A DNA stretch of 9,447 nucleotides from the NCBI GenBank assembly GCA_002422285.1, contig DIUF01000006.1:5153-14599 (forward strand), in the 5' to 3' direction. The notes below the pieces were generated by a model, which was not told the DNA's origin, searched no databases, and saw only the letters and a list, made by a program, of their open reading frames with translations. The translations under genes were made by a program, and so were the position numbers. This document shows positions 1 to 6,255 of the stretch, one piece after another (position 1 is the stretch's first letter; the number at the start of each line of letters is the position of its first letter). This DNA comes from Flavobacteriales bacterium UBA6165 (GTDB taxonomy: Bacteria; Bacteroidota; Bacteroidia; Flavobacteriales_D; Crocinitomicaceae).

Positions 1-236
1 ATAGTTCCAGAAACAGGTGATGCATAGGCAATTGACTCGTTATACTTGTCATGGAAAATAATAGTTCCCGCCTTAACTGTTTCACCAACTTTCACAAGCA
101 TTTTCGGAGTCATTCCGTGGAAATCAGTAGGACGGACAGCGTAGTACTTAGAACGAGGTGCATCCAAAGTTATTTTCTCCGCCTCACCAACCAGCCTGAT
201 ATCCAGTCCTTTTTTCAAAGATATTGTCTTAGACAT
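1..236 (-). CDS. nqrA: Na+-translocating NADH:quinone reductase subunit A, N-terminal part (partial)
   Basis: This is the first 78 codons of a leftward gene whose 3' part lies beyond the window edge. The start is the ATG whose complement is at 234-236. The translation opens with MSKTISLKKGLDIRLVGEAE, continues with YYAVRPTDFHGMTPKMLVKV and ends in YASPVSGTI. This is the characteristic N-terminus of NqrA: an N-terminal KGLD motif, then a biotinyl/barrel-sandwich-like segment with KVGETVKAG and SPVSG. NqrA is the cytoplasmic, quinone-associated subunit of the six-subunit Nqr complex, which couples NADH oxidation by ubiquinone or menaquinone to Na+ export. The family is usually about 450 residues, so about 370 are missing here. 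Downstream genes (nqrB-F in typical operons) would lie to the left of the window. A TAnnTTTG element lies 26 bp upstream of the start. Identification rests on recalled family sequence and is strong for such a short fragment. Confidence 0.9.
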   Translation of the reverse strand, partial: MSKTISLKKGLDIRLVGEAEKITLDAPRSKYYAVRPTDFHGMTPKMLVKVGETVKAGTIIFHDKYNESIAYASPVSGT

Positions 237-262
237 GTGAATTGTGTATTAAAATTCGGGGG

Positions 263-270
263 CAAATTTA
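263..270 (-). promoter_or_regulatory. Putative -7 promoter element of nqrA
   Basis: Read on the minus strand this is TAAATTTG, a perfect match to the Bacteroidota -7 consensus TAnnTTTG, placed 26 bp before the nqrA ATG. No clear TTTG -33 box is seen at the usual 19-21 bp spacing; only a TGTTT stretch is near. A second TAnnTTTG match (TACATTTG, 271-278) faces the opposite way and directly abuts it. The region could therefore fire in both directions. Confidence 0.5.
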
Positions 271-384
271 TACATTTGTTTGGATAACTAAACAGTGTAA
301 AAAGCAAGAAGTTTAAGAAATGTTAATTTAAACTCATTCTAAACTATTCCTGATGAACATCATTTTTTTTTAAGAGATAAGCAA

Positions 385-392
385 TACATTTG
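385..392 (+). promoter_or_regulatory. Putative -7 promoter element of apaG
   Basis: TACATTTG matches the Bacteroidota -7 consensus TAnnTTTG and ends 23 bp before the apaG ATG at 416. Upstream at the -33 distance there is only a T-tract (363-371), with no good TTTG. With this spacing the mRNA leader would be only about 15-20 nt. The assignment rests on motif and position. Confidence 0.5.
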
Positions 393-415
393 CAAACACA
401 TCGTTATGAAAAAAA

Positions 416-808
416 ATGACTATACACAATAAAATATCATCAGGAATAAAAATCAGTGTACAAGTTTCATTGAATGAGGATATCTCTATAATTGAACAAT
501 CAAGATTTTTCTTCAATTATCAAATTACAATTGAAAATAATAATCCATTTGCCGTTCAGTTACTCAGGAGACATTGGGAAATTTTTGACAGCCTGCACAT
601 GCCCAGAATTGTTGATGGCGAAGGCGTAATCGGATTAACACCCCTTCTGGAGCCAAGCCAATCGTTTTCTTATACATCAGGTTGTGATTTGCACTCAGAA
701 ATCGGCTTCATGGAAGGTTATTATACCTTCTTAAATCTTGTTAACGGTGATACTTTTGAGGTAGAAATCCCAAGATTTGATATGTGCTTCTACGGAAAGT
801 TGAATTAA
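416..808 (+). CDS. apaG: ApaG domain protein (Co2+/Mg2+ efflux-associated protein ApaG)
   Basis: A 130-residue protein, the normal length for stand-alone ApaG (about 125-130). It contains the family blocks in order: GIKISVQV near residues 10-17, YQITIEN at 35-41, VQLLRRHWEIFDS at 47-59, GEGVIGLTPLLEP at 68-80, then YTSGCDL, and GFMEGYYTF at 97-105. ApaG folds as an Ig/fibronectin-III-like beta-sandwich. It is commonly annotated as a cobalt/magnesium resistance or efflux factor, but its biochemical role is not settled. It is cytoplasmic, with no signal peptide or membrane segment. The ATG at 416 fits the family start. An out-of-frame ATG at 406 opens only an 8-codon frame (406-432), separated from the real start by an A8 tract. 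The gene is divergent from nqrA. The next gene starts 44 bp after its stop and may be co-transcribed. Confidence 0.92.
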   Translation: MTIHNKISSGIKISVQVSLNEDISIIEQSRFFFNYQITIENNNPFAVQLLRRHWEIFDSLHMPRIVDGEGVIGLTPLLEPSQSFSYTSGCDLHSEIGFMEGYYTFLNLVNGDTFEVEIPRFDMCFYGKLN

Positions 809-852
809 TCTCATCGCGCTAAATCTGTCCGTTTTTTTTGAAAATTATACCC

Positions 853-1446
853 ATGAAAAGTTTTATTTTTTTGTTTTTCGTTCTATTTCTTGGACTGTCA
901 ACTTCGCCTGCTTTGAGCCAACAAGAAAATAGCTTGTTCATCGGAGGAACAGCAAGTCTAAACTTCATTTCATCTAAACCCATCACCAATAGCCCTTGGG
1001 ATGAGGCCACAAACCGATATCTCATTTCCATCAAGCCAGAACTAGGACTGGCATCTGCTGATGGCAGTAGCTTTTTTGGGTTTGGGTTAGGCATATCTTT
1101 ATCAAAAGGAATGAATTTTAATGTAGATGAAAGATTCATCGGCGCACTTGTTGGTGGTTATTATAGAAAAGTTGTTTTGTTGAAATCGCCAATACTACCA
1201 TTTTTTGAAGCAGGACTCGATGTTATTATTGGACAATACAAGATTCAGCAGGCTTCTTCCGATTTTTTTGGCAGCATGTTGTACAGTCGTGTTGGACTAA
1301 TGTACGCTCCAGAAAGCAAATGGCGTATGCTATTTGGAATGAACTTTTTTTCATTGCAATATGATCGTTACTCGAGTAACCAGGTTTTTAGAGCTGGTCT
1401 GCACAACATTGGATCCTTGAACATTAGTATTATTCGACTATTTTAG
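853..1446 (+). CDS. Secreted outer-membrane beta-barrel-like protein, function unknown
   Basis: A 197-residue protein from the ATG at 853. An in-frame TTG at 838 would add five residues ahead of the signal peptide and is less likely. The N-terminus is a clear Sec signal peptide: MKS, a hydrophobic core rich in F and L (residues 4-15), and a cleavage site probably after ALS (residue 22). The mature part has alternating hydrophobic and polar strands, many G, S and aromatic residues (for example FFGFGLGISLSKG, LPFFEAGLDVIIGQY, MLYSRVGLMYAP), and ends in the aromatic residue F. These features suit a small outer-membrane beta-barrel of the porin-family/OmpW-like size class. I do not recognise a specific family. 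It lies 44 bp after apaG. A one-mismatch -7 element (TAAATCTG, 820-827) is the only promoter hint. The lipoprotein gene follows 52 bp downstream, so the two may form an outer-membrane pair, but this is inference. Confidence 0.8.
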   Translation: MKSFIFLFFVLFLGLSTSPALSQQENSLFIGGTASLNFISSKPITNSPWDEATNRYLISIKPELGLASADGSSFFGFGLGISLSKGMNFNVDERFIGALVGGYYRKVVLLKSPILPFFEAGLDVIIGQYKIQQASSDFFGSMLYSRVGLMYAPESKWRMLFGMNFFSLQYDRYSSNQVFRAGLHNIGSLNISIIRLF

Positions 1447-1453
1447 AATCAAA

Positions 1454-1468
1454 TGCAACTTAGTTGCA
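1454..1468. promoter_or_regulatory. Perfect palindrome TGCAACTTAGTTGCA, putative operator (Fur/Zur-like layout)
   Basis: Two perfect 6-bp half sites, TGCAAC and GTTGCA, are separated by TTA. The element sits 30-45 bp before the lipoprotein ATG and 8 bp before its -7 element (1477-1484), exactly where the -33 contact should be. A dimeric repressor bound here would block transcription. A short, AT-flanked palindrome of this size at such a position resembles metal-responsive Fur-family sites. The choice of a zinc regulator is inferred from the neighbouring histidine-motif lipoprotein and ZIP transporter, not from a known motif match. Confidence 0.5.
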
Positions 1469-1476
1469 AAAATTAA

Positions 1477-1484
1477 TATCTTTG
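1477..1484 (+). promoter_or_regulatory. Putative -7 promoter element of the DUF4625 lipoprotein gene
   Basis: TATCTTTG is a perfect TAnnTTTG match ending 14 bp before the first ATG (1499). No TTTG box is present at the -33 distance; that place is taken by the palindrome at 1454-1468. The leader would be very short (about 7-10 nt), so either ATG 1499 or the adjacent ATG 1502 could be used. Confidence 0.5.
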
Positions 1485-1498
1485 CAAAAAGTTTTATC

Positions 1499-2239
1499 AT
1501 GATGCGCTCTGTTTTCCTTTTATTCGCTTTGAGCTTGTTTGCTTGTAAAAAATCTGATTTGGTTCGACCAACTGCATCCAATGTTACAGTGAACAACACC
1601 GCTGAAGGCTCAATACTTGATTTCAACCCCGGCGACACAATTGTGGTGCGTGCCTTTCTTGAAGACAATCAAGAACTTGGGCAATTCAAAATTGATATTC
1701 ATCAAGATTTTGATGGACACAGCCACAAAAGCACAATGACGCCTTATGCTGAAATTCGAATCAAAACGATTAGCGGCGTGACCTATAATTTGGAAGAAAC
1801 TTTTATCATACCAGACACAACGGCTTCGGGGATTTATCACGGAACCATTCAAGCTTTGGACGCTGAAGGAAACACATCTTTGCCTCAAGTTTTCTATTTC
1901 AATGTTGTTCGAAACAATCAACCGACAATTGAAATGAACTTGCCGGCTACAATCTCAGCGGGCGCAGTTTTAAATGTTGATGGCGTTTTGACAGCAATTG
2001 GAAACAACGTGCATTTAACAAAGGTTCAAATTCGCATCCGTTCAACCAAAACAGGAAACAACCTGCTGAACCAAACTTACAATCTAAGTGGTTCACCAAC
2101 AACGTGGAACCCTTTTGTGAATGGAAATGTATCTGTAGCAATTCCATCTGATGAAAACCAAAAAATAATTTTCCGCATTCGAGTTGAAGATTCTAACGGA
2201 AATAATACTATTTTTGAATCCGAAATAATTATTGTTTAA
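1499..2239 (+). CDS. DUF4625-like surface/periplasmic lipoprotein with Ig-like repeats
   Basis: A 246-residue lipoprotein. The N-terminus (MMRSVFLLFALSLFAC) is a lipoprotein signal peptide. Its lipobox LFAC puts the lipidated cysteine at residue 16, followed by KKSD. The mature chain has two beta-rich Ig-like halves. The first, about 30-135, contains GDTIVVRAFLEDNQELGQFK and the motif HQDFDGHSHK (H68, H74, H76). The second, about 140-246, begins with NNQPTIEMNLPA and ends in RVEDSNGNNTIFESEI. The first half matches what I recall of DUF4625, a Bacteroidota lipoprotein family with no settled function. The clustered histidines could bind a metal. It has its own -7 element, with a perfect palindrome over the -33 region suggesting repression. 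A terminator-like hairpin follows about 95 bp after the stop. No TonB receptor gene is adjacent, only a small barrel-like protein upstream. Confidence 0.75.
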   Translation: MMRSVFLLFALSLFACKKSDLVRPTASNVTVNNTAEGSILDFNPGDTIVVRAFLEDNQELGQFKIDIHQDFDGHSHKSTMTPYAEIRIKTISGVTYNLEETFIIPDTTASGIYHGTIQALDAEGNTSLPQVFYFNVVRNNQPTIEMNLPATISAGAVLNVDGVLTAIGNNVHLTKVQIRIRSTKTGNNLLNQTYNLSGSPTTWNPFVNGNVSVAIPSDENQKIIFRIRVEDSNGNNTIFESEIIIV

Positions 2240-2333
2240 CCATTTTAGCGACTCTCAGCTTGCACTAATGAGAATCAGGTTTTAAAAAGGAATTAGAGAA
2301 ACTCTCGAAAACTTTGGATAAACCGCAAATTTT

Positions 2334-2371
2334 AAAAGAGGCTATCTAACCATGAAAGCCTCTTTTCTTTT
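2334..2371 (+). terminator. Intrinsic terminator-like hairpin between lipoprotein and methyltransferase genes
   Basis: A perfect 10-bp inverted repeat has AAAAGAGGCT at 2334-2343 and AGCCTCTTTT at 2357-2366, with a 13-nt loop, followed by CTTTT (2367-2371). It probably ends the lipoprotein transcript. The A-rich 5' arm, preceded by TTT, would also give a U-run on the opposite strand. It ends only 8 nt before the ATG of the methyltransferase at 2380, leaving no room for a promoter in between. It may instead act as a leader hairpin (attenuator) for that gene. Confidence 0.6.
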
Positions 2372-2379
2372 AAACAAAC

Positions 2380-3126
2380 ATGACAGCATCAACATCAAAA
2401 AAAGAATGGTTTGCAACTTGGTTCGACACGCACTATTATCATGTGTTGTATGCCAATCGCGATGACCAAGAAGCCGAATTCTTCATTTCCAATTTGATGG
2501 AATTGCTGAAGCCTAATCCTGAAACAGCGTCAATTTTGGACTTGGCTTGTGGAAAAGGACGTCACAGCATATATATGAACAAATTGGGATTCAATACAAT
2601 GGGTGTTGATTTGTCTGCTCAAAGCATTGCTCATGCTCGCCAATTTGAAAATGAAAATCTACATTTTCAAGTGCAAGACATGCGGGAGCCATTAAAGGCA
2701 AAATTCACCCATATCTTTAATCTTTTCACCAGTTTTGGCTACTTCGATTCCATTGAGGAAAATCAAAAAGTGATGCAGGCCATACAAGCAATGACCACAG
2801 AAAAAGGGATTTTGGTCATCGACTATTTGAATGCCCATAAAACGGTGAAAAACTTGGTGCAATCGGAAAGTAAAACCATCAACAATATCCGCTTTGATAT
2901 TGAGCGCAATGCTGATGATAACCATGTTTACAAGTATATTCACGTTACAGATGCAGATTTTTCTGAAAGCTATATGGAACGTGTTCAATTGCTCAAATTT
3001 TCCGATTTTGAAACATTATTGAATCAAATTGGGTTTAAAGTCACACACTGTTTCGGCGATTTCCATTTGAATCCATTTGATTCTGAAAAATCGGACCGAC
3101 TCATATTAATAGCACAAAAACAATGA
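2380..3126 (+). CDS. Class I SAM-dependent methyltransferase, substrate unknown
   Basis: A 248-residue soluble protein with a Rossmann-type methyltransferase core. Motif I is ILDLACGKGRHS (52-63), which binds SAM. Next come GVDLS (75-79) with the acidic residue that contacts the SAM ribose, then VQDMREP (98-104) and NLFTSFGYF (114-122) at the motif IV position. The C-terminal half (about 140-248) continues the alternating beta/alpha pattern and ends in SDRLILIAQKQ. The N-terminal block WFATWFDTHYYHVLYANRD (11-29) is typical of a common bacterial subgroup related to Methyltransf_25. Its substrate cannot be told from sequence. ATG 2380 is the only start that keeps this N-terminal block. Its stop overlaps the ZIP gene start (ATGA), so the two are very likely translationally coupled. 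Upstream, a terminator-like hairpin ends 8 nt before the ATG. A one-mismatch -7 element (AAACTTTG, 2309-2316) is the only promoter candidate. Confidence 0.87.
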   Translation: MTASTSKKEWFATWFDTHYYHVLYANRDDQEAEFFISNLMELLKPNPETASILDLACGKGRHSIYMNKLGFNTMGVDLSAQSIAHARQFENENLHFQVQDMREPLKAKFTHIFNLFTSFGYFDSIEENQKVMQAIQAMTTEKGILVIDYLNAHKTVKNLVQSESKTINNIRFDIERNADDNHVYKYIHVTDADFSESYMERVQLLKFSDFETLLNQIGFKVTHCFGDFHLNPFDSEKSDRLILIAQKQ

Positions 3127-3902
3127 TTTCAGAATTTTGGGGCATCACCCTGTTGATTACAACCGTTTGGGTTTCAGGAGCTGTAGTTTATCTTTTGGAA
3201 GAGAAAAACGGTAAAAAGCTCATCAAGAACATGTTGGCCTTTTCTGGTGGATTTTTGGTGTCCATCGCCTTTTTGCATTTCATTCCGGAATTGTACCACG
3301 ACCACGCCAATACAGGTGTAAACATGGGACTTTGGATCATGATGGGCTTTTTGGTTCAATTGATTTTGGAATATTTCTCTGGAGGAATTGAACATGGTCA
3401 CACCCACAGTTTTAAAGGAAATATTCCTCTGGCCTTGTTCATCAGCTTGAGCATTCACTCCATAATAGAAGGAATACCCATGGATTTGGAATTTCACAAC
3501 GCACTTAATCATGCACACGACGCCCATGAACATGCACATCATCATGGACACAATCATGGTTCAGGTGGAGGACAATCATTGATGTGGGGCGTTATTTTAC
3601 ACAACATTCCCGTTTCTATTGCATTGACTACCCTACTCCTCAACAACGGCTGGAAACGCAGAAAAACATTCTTGGTTTTGGTGCTTTTTTCTTTGATGAC
3701 CCCCATCGGCATTGCCATTGGTCATTTCAATCCAAACTTGATTAGTGAAACTGTAGCACAAATTGTGTTGGCCGTTGTGGTTGGTATGTTCTTGCATATT
3801 TCCACCACCATCATCTTTGAGTCCACGGAGAGTCACAAATTCAATCTCTTAAAACTCTTGATGATTGTTGCCGGCGCAGGATTGGGGTATTTATTCGGGT
3901 AA
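3123..3902 (+). CDS. ZIP-family metal transporter with histidine-rich loops
   Basis: A 259-residue inner-membrane protein with eight predicted transmembrane segments (about 5-25, 36-57, 67-85, 101-120, 152-173, 182-201, 208-232, 242-258), as expected for ZIP transporters. TM2 has HFIPE (52-56). TM4 carries HSIIEGIP (H112, E116), matching the metal-site pattern H-x-x-x-E-G. TM5 carries HNIPVSIAL (H160, N161), where canonical ZIPs have HNIPEG; the glutamate is replaced by V164. The TM3-TM4 loop has HGHTH (91-95). The TM4-TM5 loop (125-146) holds ten histidines and may collect or sense metal. ZIPs move Zn2+ and related divalent metals towards the cytoplasm. The gene starts inside the methyltransferase stop (ATGA overlap, 4 bp), so expression is coupled. 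It converges with the dioxygenase gene across a 71-bp gap with no evident hairpin. Confidence 0.9.
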   Translation: MISEFWGITLLITTVWVSGAVVYLLEEKNGKKLIKNMLAFSGGFLVSIAFLHFIPELYHDHANTGVNMGLWIMMGFLVQLILEYFSGGIEHGHTHSFKGNIPLALFISLSIHSIIEGIPMDLEFHNALNHAHDAHEHAHHHGHNHGSGGGQSLMWGVILHNIPVSIALTTLLLNNGWKRRKTFLVLVLFSLMTPIGIAIGHFNPNLISETVAQIVLAVVVGMFLHISTTIIFESTESHKFNLLKLLMIVAGAGLGYLFG

Positions 3903-3973
3903 GGGGAAATACTGAATTGAAAAATCACAAAATCAATAATATTCCAGCGACTCTGAAAAAAATGGATTAATAA

Positions 3974-4885
3974 TTACAAGCCCTCTCCCCAATTTTTTAA
4001 CTCCTCTTCGCTCCAAAGACTCGGAAAGAAAATACGGCGTTGGTATTTGGGATGCATGTATTTGCGCCAATCGCTACCGCCAGTGGCTTCTCCACCACCA
4101 ATGTATTTCATGGCAGCGTTGTAATGGGCCATCACCCATGACACATTCACCGTGTAATCATAGTGGCGCATGGCTTCAACCAATTTCGGGTCATTTTTCA
4201 CAGTATCCGGAAGCGTTTTGAATTTTTGGTAGAGATTTTTGGTGTTGTAATGCTCCATTTTCTCCAAGAAAAACGGCTTGTATTTGTTTTCGAAATTGGT
4301 GATAAGCGTATTCTTTTTGCCCGTAGCATGGTCTTTGCCCGCAGCGTGCCAATACAAATGTTCGTAGGCATGTTCGATAGGTGTGTTTCTATCGATTGTG
4401 GCGCGGAATCGGAAATCAATTAGGTTGATGGTGTCGGTGGATGAAAATTCAATCAATCTGTATTGTGCACTTTGAAATCCGCTGGCTGGAGTTAGTGTAT
4501 TCCTGAATTTCATGTATTGTTCCACTTCCATGCCATCGCCCATGATATCAAATGAGGTAGAAAGCATATCAAAATAGCGACTGATTCGGCGCAATTTCTC
4601 GGCGAAAAACTCAGCACTCACATCTTCTTTCTCGCAGACTTGATCAATTTCCCACAAAATCATTTTAAACAACAACTCGTTGATTTGATGGTAGATAATA
4701 AATACCATTTCATCGGGCAAAGTTGTTCTTTGAATTTGGAGTCCCAACAAAGCATCTGGCATAATATAATCCCAATAGGTGATCGGCTTGGCATGAACAA
4801 GTCCTTCCAAATGCACCTCGGTTTTTTGGTTGATGGCGCTGAATTTTTGCTCGAGGCGGTTGAGCAAGTCGTCGTAATTCTCCAT
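3974..4885 (-). CDS. kynA: Tryptophan 2,3-dioxygenase
   Basis: A 303-residue cytosolic haem enzyme that opens the indole ring of L-tryptophan with O2 to give N-formylkynurenine, the first step of the kynurenine pathway. It has the family blocks FIIYHQINELLFK (62-74, active-site base H66), FRNTLTPASGFQSAQYRLIE (127-146, R128 for substrate carboxylate binding), and WVMAHYNAAMKYIGG (250-264, predicted proximal haem ligand H254), then EATGGSDW with T268. The 62-residue spacing from H66 to R128 and the 14-residue spacing from H254 to T268 equal those I recall for the Xanthomonas enzyme (H55/R117, H240/T254). Length is normal and all key residues are present. It is the second gene of an operon, 20 bp after kynurenine 3-monooxygenase. 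The ATG at 4885 gives the usual length. Confidence 0.97.
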   Translation of the reverse strand: MENYDDLLNRLEQKFSAINQKTEVHLEGLVHAKPITYWDYIMPDALLGLQIQRTTLPDEMVFIIYHQINELLFKMILWEIDQVCEKEDVSAEFFAEKLRRISRYFDMLSTSFDIMGDGMEVEQYMKFRNTLTPASGFQSAQYRLIEFSSTDTINLIDFRFRATIDRNTPIEHAYEHLYWHAAGKDHATGKKNTLITNFENKYKPFFLEKMEHYNTKNLYQKFKTLPDTVKNDPKLVEAMRHYDYTVNVSWVMAHYNAAMKYIGGGEATGGSDWRKYMHPKYQRRIFFPSLWSEEELKNWGEGL

Positions 4886-4905
4886 AAATTCTCGTGTAAA
4901 TCGTG

Positions 4906-6255
4906 TTATTTTGCCATGTAAGCAGCAACCAAAGCGTCGATATTTTCGATACTTGTTTCAGCGGTGATGCCGTTCTCTTCAATTAAATTCTTGATCATGT
5001 TTTCTTGTTCTGTTCCCTTGGTTAAAGCCGTATGATATGGGATATCAGAAAAAGAAACCATGGAGTATTTTGGGAAATATTGTTCAGGATACAAGGCATT
5101 GATGCGCGCTTCTACCTTTTTGAGTAACAAGAAATCGGGGTCGGCCACCAAATCGCGCATCACGATATAATTTTCCAAACTCAAATCTTGCATGGCATCA
5201 CCATTGGGTTTGCGACTTTTTTGGTAAGCATCAAAAGCGGCTTTGTAATCGTTGGGATGTTGTTTCATGCATTCGTTCAATTCGAAGCAATCTTCAAAAC
5301 CACAATTCATACCTTGTCCGTAAAATGGCACTGTGGCGTGAGCAGCATCGCCCATCAAAACGAGTTTGTCTTTGGTCCAAGGATAACAACGAATGATGGC
5401 CAAAGACGAAAGCGGATGATCATGCCAAACCTCAGCCACATTGGGCATCAATTCATAAAAATCTGGGAAAACAGTTTTGAAAAAATTTGTGACATCGGCA
5501 TCAGTTTTCAAATTGTTGAAACAAAATTCATGGTCATCATAGGGCATGAACAGAGTGCAGGTGTATGAGCCATCAAAATTGGGCAGTGCAATCATCATAA
5601 AACGTTCGCGAGGCCAAATGTGCAGCGTTTCTTTTTCCAGTTTGTATGAACCGTCTTCATTGGCAGGAAGAAGAATTTCCTTGTAACCATCTGGGATATA
5701 ATTTTGAGAAAAATTGAATCTATCTGTTCGCTGCATTCCTTTGTAACGTGCGGCAGAAAAGGCACCATCAGCGGCAAAAATCAAATCGGCTTCTGCATAA
5801 ACCAATTCGCCTGTCACAGTATTTTGAAAAGTTGCTTTACCAGCGTTCATGTTCACATCCACACATTCCATGTTGAAGTGAATTTTAGCATCGCCTTTGT
5901 TTTCAGCAATGGTCATGAGTTTGGCATTGATATCGCCACGAGAAACGGAGTAAATACATTGGTCTTCTCGACCATAAGGCTGATAGCTCGTTGAACCGTC
6001 TACGTGGTGCATGGTTCTTCCCCACATTGGAATGGCAATCTCGCGAATTTCATCACCAACTCCAACGGCATCTAAGGCCTTCCAGCCGCGGTAAGACATC
6101 GCCAAGTTGATTGATTTTCCTGCTGAAATCTGAGTCAAACGCATGTCTTTTCTGCGTTCGTAAACCTCTACCTCATAACCCGCTTGGTTGAGGTAAACCG
6201 ACCAAAGAGAACCGACCAAACCCGAACCAATAATCATTGCTTTTTTCTGCGCCAT
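4906..6255 (-). CDS. kmo: Kynurenine 3-monooxygenase (FAD-dependent)
   Basis: A 449-residue flavoprotein hydroxylase that converts kynurenine to 3-hydroxykynurenine with NADPH and O2. From the chosen start, the FAD-binding motif GSGLVG is at 10-15, with the ribose-binding E33 in VYERR. The KMO signature GKSINLAMSYRG follows at 46-57. Next are RGDINAKLM (106-114), ADGAFSAAR (162-170), LHIWPRERFMMIALPN (211-226) and GDAAHATVPFYGQGMN (302-317), which bind FAD and substrate. Many bacterial KMOs end in a C-terminal helix region, present here. I chose ATG 6255 (MAQKKAMIIGSG). The frame stays open to ATG 6294, but that would add 13 residues (MRVAFCYSCK...) before the beta strand of the Rossmann fold, which is unusual. 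It precedes kynA by 20 bp in an operon. It is divergent from the asmA-like gene. Confidence 0.96.
   Translation of the reverse strand: MAQKKAMIIGSGLVGSLWSVYLNQAGYEVEVYERRKDMRLTQISAGKSINLAMSYRGWKALDAVGVGDEIREIAIPMWGRTMHHVDGSTSYQPYGREDQCIYSVSRGDINAKLMTIAENKGDAKIHFNMECVDVNMNAGKATFQNTVTGELVYAEADLIFAADGAFSAARYKGMQRTDRFNFSQNYIPDGYKEILLPANEDGSYKLEKETLHIWPRERFMMIALPNFDGSYTCTLFMPYDDHEFCFNNLKTDADVTNFFKTVFPDFYELMPNVAEVWHDHPLSSLAIIRCYPWTKDKLVLMGDAAHATVPFYGQGMNCGFEDCFELNECMKQHPNDYKAAFDAYQKSRKPNGDAMQDLSLENYIVMRDLVADPDFLLLKKVEARINALYPEQYFPKYSMVSFSDIPYHTALTKGTEQENMIKNLIEENGITAETSIENIDALVAAYMAK

Noticed and set aside
311..333. Inverted repeat GTTTAA (311-316) / TTAAAC (328-333)
   Set aside because: Six AT-rich bases with an 11-bp spacer are expected by chance in this base composition and do not overlap either promoter element.
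351..371. TGATG-AA-CATCA followed by a nine-T run, resembling a terminator
   Set aside because: The two-base loop cannot form; with a feasible loop only about 3 bp of stem remain. The T-run is better seen as AT-rich upstream DNA of apaG.
838..852. In-frame TTG start that would extend the beta-barrel-like protein by five residues
   Set aside because: ATG 853 gives a standard signal peptide directly (MKS plus hydrophobic core); the TTG lies at the end of a T-tract without any supporting signal.
2247..3954. 9-bp direct repeat AGCGACTCT at 2247-2255 and 3946-3954, each after a gene's stop
   Set aside because: Matches of nine bases are expected many times in a window of this size; no hairpin or flanking similarity extends it.
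4163..5994. Several open frames on the plus strand inside the kynA and kmo genes (for example 4163-4423, 5188-5568, 5704-5994)
   Set aside because: They are antisense shadows of two strongly recognisable enzymes, with no family features of their own.
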